Part shown: positions 12,601 to 25,000 of the stretch, piece after piece
Numbering within the stretch: position 1 is the first letter of the stretch
Layout of the letters: each line of letters opens with the position of its first letter
Origin: Hippopus hippopus
Taxonomy: Eukaryota; Mollusca; Bivalvia; Cardiida; Cardiidae
DNA length: 64,000 nucleotides
Reading direction: 5' to 3'
Assembly: GCA_946811185.2 (NCBI GenBank)
Contig: OX328109.1
Span: 15,164,255 to 15,228,254, forward strand
The notes under the pieces: model-generated
Databases searched by the model: none
What the model saw: the letters and a program-made list of their open reading frames with translations, nothing else
What the model was told of the DNA's origin: nothing
Made by a program: the position numbers and the translations under genes

Positions 12601-15600
12601 ATAAAGGAATAAATATTCATAGAGTTGTAAAGGTGAAAGTTTTGGAGGCAGACTAATTTTTTGCAGTCGTGACCTGGTGGTTGCTAGTTCGATACCCTGT
12701 TGAGGCAAACTTTCTTTTACCACACAATCCCAAGTTTTTATGACCCTGAAGAAAGAAGACTTTCGAAAACATTGAAGGAAAAGGAGAAAATGCTGGTAAC
12801 CAGCATTTTCTCCTTTTCCTACAATGTTTTCTATCCTATCAAAGACTAAAATCATCATTTTAGCTACATTTATGTTGTCCTGTGCAGAGGCTTTCAGTTT
12901 AATCGAGTCCAGTATTTTGTTGTTTGGTAAAGAATTAAAGTTTTACCCTGACACAAAAATTTTAGAGTTGACCAAATTTTAGAGTTGACCAAATTGAAAG
13001 CGTTTGCAGACAACAAATTCAGTGTAGCTCTGATGATTCCTGTCTTTGAATCAAGGAAAATATTGTGGGAAAAGGAGAAAATGCTAGTAAGCAGCATTTT
13101 CTCTTGTTCTTAAAATGTTTCGAAAGCTTTTTTCTTTGGTCATTAAAACTGAGGAACAGGGTTAATAACTAAACTTATTCTACTGTTGTGTTATTTTCTA
13201 GATGAGGATTTCAAACCACCTGACTCCGGTAGTGATGTTGCTGAAGAATACGACAGTAACCCACCAACAACATCAGAATCATCTGAAGTATGTATACAAC
13301 AACCTCTTGTTTACCAGGCATACAAGTTTGAATTTGTTCAAAGCGAAGGCATTTGCAGACAGCAAATAAAATGGGACAGAACATTGAGATTTATTCTGGA
13401 AAACATTGTGGGAAAAGTAGAAAATGCTAGTTACTAGCATTTTCTTCTTTTCCCATAAGGTTTTTAAAAGCCGTCTTCCTCAGGGTTGTTAAAACTTTGG
13501 ATCGTGTGGTAAGGGGTCATTTACCAAGGATCAAATGTTTTTATAACACAGAGAAAGGGAGATTTTGAAAACATTGTTGGAAAAGGAGTAAGATACTCTT
13601 GTTGCTACTATTTTGCAGAAAATAGTCAATCAAAGGAAGGCTACTTGTAGCCATATTGCATTTTCAACATTATTTCAATTACATTACGGCAGCCAGTACA
13701 CCTATCTATGCTTTCTTGTAGAAAATGGTCAGTCAAAGGAAGACTACTTGTAGCCATATTTATGTTTTCAACATTATTTCAATTACATTACGGCAGCCAG
13801 TGTACCTACCTATCCATGCTTTCTTGGAGTTTCTTAATTCTAAATTCCAAGATGTTTTGTCTCCGCCAATCAGATTACTAGTTGTGGAATTTGAAATTGG
13901 AAAACATTCTGGTACAATGTTGGGGGTGAATTAAGAAATAATCTTCTTTCTATCATGGTTTATCTTTCAATAAACCACAGTTGTGAGTTATGAGGCACAA
14001 TGAATAATCCACGAGGGCAATAGCCCAAGTGGTTTATTCATTGCGCCTCATAATTCACAACGTGGTTTATTGAACGATAAACCACGATAGAAAGAAGATT
14101 ATTTCAATTCTAACATGACCAACTCTTAATGAAAGGAAAACAAGTTCATACTTACAGTAAAAACACGGATGTAGATGATATTCCATTGAATAACTTACTT
14201 ACTTACTTTATACAGAATGACGTCACTCTATACAGAATGACATCACTCTGTATAGAATGACACAGATTTTACCACGCTTTCGTTGCATTGTGTTTATAGA
14301 GCCGAATTCACGTGTCATGTTAGAATAGTAGGTTAAATACATGAATACATATGGAAATGAGACATGGTCTGGCAAAAGGGGGTTTAAATCTTTACCAAAT
14401 GACAAAATTTTAGACTGGCCCAAATTGAAAGCACTTGCAGACAACAAAATAAATGTGACTGAAAAAAAAGAAATTTGTTTTGGGAGGGGTAGAAAACATT
14501 GTAGGAAAAGGAGAAAATGCTGGTTACCAGCATTTTCTCCTTTTCCAACAATGTTTTCAAAAGGCTTCATTTTCATGGTAGTTAAAAGTTGGGATTGTGT
14601 GGCAAATGGTTAATGCATCCACATGACATACTTTACCCAGCAAGTCACTACATAATTATGGATCCATAAAGTCCATTTAGTGGTAACAAGTGACTGGATC
14701 TGGAGGTAGCATGGTCCTTTGACATGCAGGAAAATTTACAAACAGCAAAAAGTTTCAATCCATGTCAGCCTGTGTGGACTGTGCAGGCTGACATGTGTTG
14801 ATACATTTTGCAGATGCACTAAGCCCCCTTTTCACAGAGCATGGCTCAAATGTTATTGCAAGAGAGAAAGTTTCTGTTACAAGCAATAGTGGACACATGC
14901 TCTGGCAAAACAGGGCTTAATGCATCTCCTAAATCCATCATACAAAGCAAGCTATCGCATACCTATAGATCCATGACAGCCACTCTTTTTAACAACCCAC
15001 TTAATCATGAAGTAGAATGGTCCTTGGACATACAGAAAATTGACCAATAGTGAAAAGTTTCGGCCCAAGGCAGGCTGCCATGGGTCGATACTTTTCGCGG
15101 ATGCATGAAGCTCCCTTTTCACAGAGCATAGCTTAATTATTTTTGTAGTACTGTGTTTTCTAATGTTCAACATTGTTTTAGAGGAAACATACTTATACAA
15201 GAAAATGATTTCAGGGTTCAGGTGATGAAGGTAGTGACTCTGACCCAGAAAAGAAGGAAGAGAAGAGGAGAGAAAAAGAAAAGAGAAGAGCAGAGAGAAA
15301 AGAAAAGTCTGCCAAAACAGTGGTAAGTGTCAATCTTCACTCAGTCATGTAGTACAAGGTGTCGCTGAATTTGTTACCATTTCACAAAGGTAATTTTATT
15401 ATTCTCTGCAAATTAAAATTGCTCATATGCCAAGTTAACAGGAATAGAACAAAGTTTCTGTGGCTGAAAGTATAGTAGAATATTTGATATTGGGTAGGAG
15501 AAATCAGCAAAATCATGATTAATATTGTTTCTTGTCTTATGTTGTCCCAGGCTTTGTCACAAAATATGTATAGATATAGAAAAAAAATAAATGGGACGGG

Positions 15601-18600
15601 GAGGGGTTCCTGCAATCCTGTGACATTTATGAAACATTGGTTAATATGTTTAATTGTTGTTCACAGAGCATCACCAGTTGTGAATATTGACAAACCTTAA
15701 TCATCTGCCTGAAGTCTCCTTAAGGTCTACGGCCCCATAACTCATCGGTAAACATCAACATTTTCGTAAAAGCTAGTCGGCCAATCTCGGCAGCCTCCGT
15801 CTTTTAATATGAGAGTTAGGGGCCGAAGACCCTAAGAAGGACTTTTACTCTTTGCTCTTTACCAAACATCGAAGTTATCACTCAAAATTTGATAAAATGT
15901 CTTCTGTATGTCAGAGAGAAGGACCTAGAAAGACAAAGAAGAAGAAGAAGAAGGATGAGGACCCTGATAAGCCCAAGAGACCCCAGTCAGCCTACTTCCT
16001 GTGGTTTATGGAGACGAGGGAGAAAATCAAGTCAGACAACCCCGACTTTTCAGTGGTGGATGTTACGAAAAAAGCGGGTGAATTGTGGAAAGGAATGACA
16101 TCTGAAGACAAAAAGGTTTGATTAATTTACTGTTGTTGAAGAAAATGGTATGGTCAAAGCCCTGTCATTGTCTGTGGTGTCGTCGTGCAAAAACTTTCAT
16201 AATATTTCTGTCAATACTGAAGATATTTACTTCAAACTCGCATTAGTTGTCTACTAACAAAAGGGAAACCCATACAACAAGTGCATGTAACCTTCAAAAT
16301 ATTTTTGACAGAGTTATGCCCCTTTTTGGAATAAGCAACAGCAGCCAAGCATTGGCAACCACATGTGGTGCTTTTTTTTTTTTTAGTTCCACTGGCCAAA
16401 GGCTAGCCAGTTCATGTCATGGCCCTGTGTCTGTCGTAACTCTACCAAAGGAAAAAATTTCAGACTTGACCGAATTGCAAGCATTTGCAGACCACAAAAT
16501 AAATGTGACTCAGAAATTGAAGTTTGTCGTTGTAAGAGTAGAAAACATTGTGGGAAAAGGAGAAAATGATGGTTACCAGCATTTTCTCCTTTTCCTACAA
16601 TGTTTTAAAAAAGGCTTTTCTTTCAGGGTCGTCAAAGGTCGGTATTGTGGGATAAAGGGTTAAGGGCATATGCCAGTGTTTTCTGCTCGTTTATTTCTGC
16701 ATGTTTCCTTTTTATTAACTCTATTATATTCCGGTTCAAAAAATTTTATTGTGTAAAAATGGTCAGAAAAATAAGTATTTGTTGACATATTAGAACATTA
16801 CTAATTGGTATCGTGATTTGTCTAGTGCCTTTATTCTTTCGATTAATCCTTTTTTACTATTGGCAAACATCACATTTTTAATAATAATCATTCATTTGGG
16901 CAGTATTTCTTCATTAAGAACCTTTCTTTAGTCTTGAAATTAAAATTTATTTTCTGTAATTTTGAAAAGAGCTATCTCCTTTGAAGCACTGTATCTGCAT
17001 TTTGCCCTGCAACCTATGATTTTCTCTACATTTTTCTTACTCTGCATACATTATATTATCATCTGAGCAAAAATGAAAAAACTCTGTCCTTGGGGAAAAA
17101 CTGTGACATTATGCCCTTGGAAGTATTTTCAGATGACAAAGTACACATATCTCAAATGATGAGACTTTTCTATAAAGGTATAGAAAATATTGTAGGAAAA
17201 GGAGAAAATGCTAGAAACTAGTATTTTCTCCAATTCCGACAATATTTTCTAAAGGCCTTCTTGCTCAGGGTCATTGACCCATTGGATTGTTTGACAACAG
17301 GTCAAAGGTACAGAGGTAGAGAAAGCAATAAGATAGAGACGTTAGTTTGTAGAAAGATACAGGGTCCAAAGAATCCACTCGTCCACTCGTATTTACGAGT
17401 AAGAAATGGATGAGGACGAGTGAAATATCAGTCATGGTCGTCCGGCAGGACGAGTGGTGAATTGGAGATAGTAAGCAAATAAGTTTTTCAGATGAATATT
17501 TAACTTACAGGAGACAAAATGGCTATTCCATTATTGAACAAGTGAATTAAGGGTATTCAGGAAATCAAATATTGAAACAGGACATAAAACGTGCTGGTCC
17601 CCGCTCCAAATAAACACCGGTTTCAAATCAATCTAATGATATAACCCGGGACCTTTCATTGCAAACAAAAATCTTTTAATATGCTTCAGGTAGATCTAAT
17701 TCAATATGAGCGACTTTGCTAATTATTAAAACGAACGATAATATTAACGCAAATACTTTCCCGAAACCAGGTCGAAAAACTGTGTTGTTTTGGCTTTATT
17801 AATTTCTATAACTTGACCAGATAACTGGTACCGGTTTTTAAAACCCGGTATTTAAGGTTCGTTATAACATTTCTGTTTCGTCTGAAAAAAAACGTCAAGA
17901 GTCCAATATTAGAAGGGTTTTCTTGTCGGACGAGTGAGAATCAAGGCAGGGCAAGTGTTTTTTCAAAGTCACTTATAATACAAGATGAGTGCCTTTTCTG
18001 GAAATTTTTGGACATTGAGATATGAAAAAAATTTGTCGAAAGATTAAAAAAAAAAAATTGGTCACATTATTTTATTGTATATATCAGCCATACTCTGGCA
18101 AAATTGGATTTAGTACTTCTCCGTAATGCATTTTACCATACAAATCATTAGTTCACTATGGATCCATAAAATCCATTTTGTTTAACAACCAACTGTATCA
18201 TGAGGTAGAATGGTCCTTTATCAAGCAGAAAATTTACAAATAGCAAAATGTTTTGACCCATTTCAGCCTGCGCAGACTGCGCAGGGTGACATGGGTTGAT
18301 ATTTTTTGCAGATGCATTAAGCCCCCCCCTCCCCCTTTTTTTTTTTTTACAGAGCATGACTTAGTCATGTCCATTCACATTTTCCCACTGATTTATTTAT
18401 AGCCGTACGAGGAAAGGGCAGGCGAGTTGAAAGAAGAGTACCAACAAAAAATGGCCGAGTACAAGAAGAAACTGAAAGAGGAAGGAAGATCAGAAGGAAA
18501 AAGCAAAGAAGGAAAAGAGTGAGGAGACTTTCTTTTGTTTCAACTCTTTACCAAACAACCAAGTTTTAGACTTGACAAAATTGGAAGCATTTGCAGAGAA

Positions 18601-21600
18601 CATTATGAAACATGACTAAAATGGTGGTATTTGTCTAAATTAGGTTAGAAAACATTGTGGGAAAAGAAGAAAATGCTGGTAACCAGCATTTTCTCCTCTT
18701 CCCACAATGTTTTGAAAAGGCTTGTAAAAAGTGGGGATCGTTAGGTAAAGGGTTAATCCTTTACCAAATGATCCTAAGGAAGAAGGCTTTTGTAAACATT
18801 GTGGGAAAAGAGAAAATGTTGGTAACCAGCAGTTTTTCCTTTTTTTCCCAACAATGTTTGGTTTCCTTTTAAAGTATAAGTCCTTTATTTTTTCCTCACA
18901 TGATTTGTCTTTAGCAAATGCTGTTTAGTTTTGATGAGTCATAGATTTTATGAACAAGCAAAGAGTTTAATCCCTTTACCCCATAATCCAGAGCTTTACA
19001 GACTCTTAAAGAGATAGCTTTTAAAACAACATTGTGGGAAAAGGAGAAAATGCTGGCAGCAAGCATTTTCATTTTTCCCACTATGTTTTCTACCTTTTTA
19101 ACCTTTAGGCTGCTAAGCATGACTGAAGGACCTTTAGCGGTACAGTGTAGATCAAGATCAGAATGCACAGAACTTGCAGTCTGATCTTGGATCTACACTG
19201 TCTGATCAGGAAACATCTTTCCCCAAATATATCTTTGAAATAGCATAGTCCTGGTTATTACAATCGGCTTGAAAGTTTCATTTCACTTATTTAGCGGGAT
19301 AAGGGTTTTAAAAATTCAGTTCGTTTGCACTACTATAAAATTTATCATCTGCATATGCTTTTAATTTAGACAAATCAAGAATTTGTTGATTAGTGGAGGG
19401 TTAAGTTGGGAATAATAGTGGACAAAAAATTTGAGTGGCACTCTGAGAAAAGGGGGTTTAATGCATTTCCCTGATCCATTATACCAAGCAAGTCATCACA
19501 TAATTAGGGATTCATAAAATCCGTTTAGTCTGACAATTGACTGAATCTAGAGGTTAAGTGGTCCTTTGACATACATAAATTTTACAAACAGCAAAAGGTT
19601 TCGACTCATGTCAACCTGCGCCTACAGTGCAGGCTGACATGGGTCGATACTTTTTGCATATGCATTAAGTCCCCTTTAAATAGAGCGTAGCTCTAATGTT
19701 TTTACCTGTTTATAGCCGTTTTCCTGTCTAGGGTTTATTTTGATAATTTGAATACAGTTATAACCAGGAAGTGTGTTTCATATAATGGTGATATGAGATT
19801 GTCAGTTATTCTTTTGAAAATGAATTTATTACTTAAAAGGGGCTTTTTTTATATTTTTTATTGCGAATCAAAGTTTTCTCATAAAATACTGTTAAATACT
19901 ACTAAATGTTATTATATCCCCTTCCTACAATGTTAAGGGGGTGTATTCTGATTTTACTATGTCTGTCTGTCTGCCCATCTGTTTATCTGTCTGGCCGTAC
20001 ATGTTTTCTTTTCTGTGCTCTGACCCTGTAGCTGTTTTATCTAGGACCCTGAAACTTTACACAAATATTGCTCATGGCCCTAGGAGATGCCCTATTGATT
20101 TTTGGTCACATGGGTCAAAGGTCAAGGTCATGGATGGACTTTGTTTGAAAATGGTTTCCCTGCTGTAACTCTGTAGCTGTTTGACCTAGGACCCTGAAAC
20201 TTTATACAAGTGTTGCTCATGACCCAAGGAGGTGCCCCAATGTTTTTGGGTCACATGGGTCAAAGGTCAAGGTCATGGATGAACTTTGTTTGAAAACCAT
20301 TTCAGTTCTCTGATTGTGCTGCTTTAGTGACAAGGTGCTGGTGGGGGGGGGTACTTGTCAGCTTTGCGACAGTTCTAGTTTTTTCTGCAAGCGTAAAGAA
20401 ACTAAACAATCATGTGTGCTAAAAAGGTGCATCTATGGGATAGCAATTACGGTATAGGTGTTTTACAATTGGCAACTCGTTATTGTGAGACCAGACATGA
20501 TAGCTTTGTGCCTATTTGAATATGATCTCGCATCATTTAACGCTTGTCATAGATCCCATGACATTTTCAGTTAATTTCCAGAATTATGAAAATCTGGTGT
20601 GAAATCAAATACCGTTCACCGTAATCCTATACCACACTATCTGGAGTTTAACGACCCTGAGAAAGAAAGCTTTGGAAAACATTCTGGGAAAAGGAGAAAA
20701 TGCTGGTCACCAGCATTTTCTCCTTTTCCCACAATGTTTTGTACTCTTGTCCAGACAAATTTCATTGTTTCAGTCACTTTTTATTTGTCATGTACAAAAA
20801 CTTTCAACTTGGACCGAGTCTAAATAATTGCCCTTTTGAAGAGAGTTAAAATGGTTTCAGTATATGTTTACTGTGTCAAATATCTTCTGCCATGTGGAAT
20901 AAATGTTATGACCTTTTAATAGACAGATTTAAAAAAAAAAGCAAGGAAAAAAGGGTTGATTTTCTCCTCTTTTCACAATGTTTTCCCAATTCAAAAGTGA
21001 TAGTGTATATTTTCTTCAAATATTTTTCATTTGTTTGCAGTATCATAACAGCTTTTTGTATGTCTGAAATCGATAAACATTGAATATTACCATTGAATGG
21101 GTGACCATTATGTTTCTAACTCATTTATTTAAGCCATGCTTTGTGAAAAGAGGGCTTAATGCATCTGTAAAATGTACTGACACAGGTCAGCCTCCACAAT
21201 CCCCTCAGACTAACCTGGGTTGATACCTTTTTCGTTTTCTGCAAGTCAAAGGACCAGTGTATGTCATGATTCATTTGGTTGTTATACAAAATGGATTATG
21301 ATACATAATTGTGTGATGACTTACTTAGTATCATGCATCATGGAGATAAATTAAATCCTCTTTGCCTGGAGAGTGGTTCATTAGATCAGTTGTTTTCAAA
21401 GAAAATGAGTTAATGTTGCAGCTCTGGTGTTGTCATGCAAAAACTTTGACATTTTGCAATATCTTTCTTATTACTGAAGACATTTATTTCAAACTTGGAC
21501 AAGTTGTTATCTTTAAAAAGGGAAACTCATACAACAAGGGCAGGTAACCATCAAAATATTCTTGATACAGTTTACAGTTCTGCCCCTTTTTTGACCTACA

Positions 21601-22046
21601 GTTTTCACTGGAAATCAAGCACTTTCAGCCAAACCTTGACACCTGCATGCAGTATCCTTTTTTTTTTTTTTTTTAATGAGTGATCAGAAAATGAAAGTGT
21701 AAACAGATTTCAGTGATAATGGTAAAAAATTATTGTTTTTTTAGTGAAAAGAAAAAGAAGAAATCGAAAACCAGCCCGAAGAAAGTTGACAGTAAAGCAG
21801 GAGCTGGCAGCTCTTACAAGAGTAAAGAGTTTATATCTGACAGCGGGTCATCTGGAGAGTCTGACGACGATAAGCCCTTAAAGGTAAATAATGACAGATC
21901 TTGGCTATTTTAACCTTTAGGCTGCTAAAGCCCAACTCAGTGACCTTTTGCTGATGGTGTAGATCAAGATCAGACTGCACAGAACGTGCAGTCTGATCTT
22001 GGATCTACACTGTCCAATAAGGAGATACCCCCCACCTCCCCCCGCC

Positions 22047-22083
<37 letters not shown>

Positions 22084-25000
22084 ATTGAAAATAGCAAAAT
22101 TATTTTGGTTTTTACTCACACCTTGAAAGTTTCATTTCACTTTTTTAGCAGGGTAAGGTTTAACTCTGTACCAAGTGACACCATTATAATCCTGTCCAAA
22201 TTCGAAGTATTTGCAGACAACATATTAATTTTGGCTCAAGTGATGATTTCTGTCTTAGATAGGGTAGGAAATGTAGGAAATATCATGGGAAAAAAAGAAA
22301 ATGCTGGTTACCAGTTTTTACTCCTTTTCCCAGCATGGCATGGTACAGATTTGATTATTGTACATATAGATCTTGAGATAGTCATGTGATAAAAAGAATT
22401 TGACCCTTTTGGCTTCCGAGAATTTTTATTTATCTTTTTTTTAAAGAAACTCATCTTAAAAAATATATTAAGCTGACCAAAGGCTAGGTTAATTCTTTTT
22501 CAGACAACAAAACTTTAAGCTGTTCCAAATTGAAAGCCTTTGCAGTTGACAAATTAAAGGGGACTCAATAGATTCGATTTTTCTTCCAAAGGGTTGAAAA
22601 CATTGTGCAAAAAGGAGAAAATGCTGGTTACCAGCTTTGCAGTTGACAAATCAAAGGGGACTCTATAGATCTGATTTTTCTTCTAAAGGGTTGAAAACAT
22701 TGTGCGAAAAGGAGAAAATGCTGGTTACCAGCTTTGCAGTTGACAAAGTAAAGGGACTCTATAGATCAGATTTTTCTTCCAAAGGGTTGAAAACATTGTG
22801 CAAAAAGGAGAAAATGCTGGTTACCAGCTTTGCAGTTGACAAATTAAAGGGGACTCTATAGATCAGATTTTTCTTCCAAAGGGTTGAAAACATTGTGTAA
22901 AAAGGAGAAAATGCTGGTTACCAGCTTTGCAGTTGACAAATCAAAGGGGACTCTATAGATTGGATTTTTCTTCCAAAGGGTTGAAAACATTGTGGAAAAA
23001 GCAGAAAATGCTGGTTACCAGCTTTGCAGTTGACAAATCAAAGGGGACTCTGTAGATTGGATTTTTCTTCCAAAGGGTTGAAAATAATGTGGAAAAAGCA
23101 GAAAATGCTGGTTACCAGCATTTTCTCCTTTTCCCACAATGTTTTCAAAAGCCCTCTTTATTTAGGATGGTTAAAACTGGGGATTGTGTGTTAAAGGTTT
23201 AATAATATATTTTGAAGACTTGTTTCATAATATTTTATCTTAAATGCCGGATCCTTTATTTATCCGACAGAAAGCGAAGAAGGAAAAGAAAGAGAAGAAA
23301 AGTAAGAAGCCTAAAGAGGAGAAGATGGAGGTGGATGAGTCGGGATCAGAGGAGGAAGAAAAGACGGAAGGTGTTAAACGTAGATCACAGAGGAAGGAAG
23401 GGGAGGAGTCAGATGTTGGATCTGTGAGTTCTGTTTATAGTTGATAAGTCTTTGTTTGTTTGTTTGTATTGGAGCCATTTTAGTAGCTTAGGTCACATCA
23501 TTGCGGCCAGCACACCTATGCATGTGTTTCCAGGCTTTCTCACACCAATAAAGATGCAAGTTTCTTTAGATGAGAATCGAAAAATGGCCAGAAAGAAAGT
23601 TTGCCTCATCCGAGTATCGAACCCACAACCACCAGGTCTTAAGTTGATACGCTAACCACTGAGCTTACCAGGCAGGATTGATAAGTATCTAACCCTTTAC
23701 AAATGAGCCTATGTTTTAACCACTCTCAAGAAAGAAAAGCTTTGAAAGCATTGTAAGAAAAGTAAGAAATGTTAAATCAAACTGTCATTTTCTTCCTTTC
23801 AAATAATGCTTTCTAACCCCTCAAAATCACATCCTATTGTCTCAGACATATTTTATTTGTTGTATGCATATGCTCTATTTTATACATTTGAATGGTAGAC
23901 TACTGCATGAGTTATGGCCCTTTGAAATTTTTCGAAATTCATTGACAAGTCGATCAGATTCAGGGAAGAGGTTTATTTGTAACAGTTCAAATAATGTAAA
24001 ACGAAAAGTGTGCTTCAATTGAAATTATCATTTTTGTCACACAACCCTTCCTTTTTTCAGTGTAACATACCCACTAATATTTTCATCTTACACTTTTTAT
24101 ACGCCCGTCGAAGACGGGACGTATTATGGGATCACCCATGGCGGGCGGGTGGGCTGACGGGCGGGCGGCGTCCCCATTCTTTGTCCGGAGCATATCTCCA
24201 AAACTATGCTAGCTACGGTTATGAAATTTCATGGGTGGATAGATCTCATCAAGGCGGAGTGCAGTGCACAGGAATCATAACTCTCACTTGCTTAATTTTT
24301 GAGTTATTGCCCTTTGTTGTTTTTCATACTTGAATTTTGTCTGGAGCATATCTCCAAAACTATAGTAGCTACGGTTATGAAACTTCATGGGTGGATAGAT
24401 CTCATCAAGGGGGAGTGCAGTGCACAGGAATCATAACTCTTGCTTTCTTAATTTTTGAGTTATTTCCCTTTGTTTATATTCATACTTGAATTTTGTCCAA
24501 AGCATATCTCCAAAACTATGCTAGCTACAGTTATGAAACTTCATGGGTGGATAGATCTCATTAAGGGGGAGTGCAGTGCAAATGAATCATAACTCTTGCT
24601 TGCTTAATTTTTGAGTTATTATACGCCCATCGAAGACGGGACGTATTATGGGATCACCCATGGCGGGCGGGCGGGCGGGTGGGTTGGCAGGCGGCGTCCA
24701 GTTTTTGTCCGGAGCATAACTTTGTCATCTCCAGTCCGATTGACTTGAAACTTGACATGTGTGTTTGTTGCAATAATACAGAGTGCAGTGCAAAAGAACC
24801 ATAACTCTACCTCGTGCTGTCTTTGAGTTATTTCCCTTTGATCGTCATTTTTACAGCATTTTCTGCTTGTCCGGAGCATAACTTTGTCATCTCCAGTCCG
24901 ATTGACCTGAAACTTGGCATGTGTGTTAGTTGCAATAATATGGAGTGCAGTGTGAAAGAACCATAACTTTACCTCATGCTGTCTTTGAGTTATTTCTCTT

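Noticed and set aside
22500..23200. CRISPR-like regular repeat array
   Set aside because: Units are contiguous, with no unique spacers, and derive from a transposon half in a eukaryotic intron.
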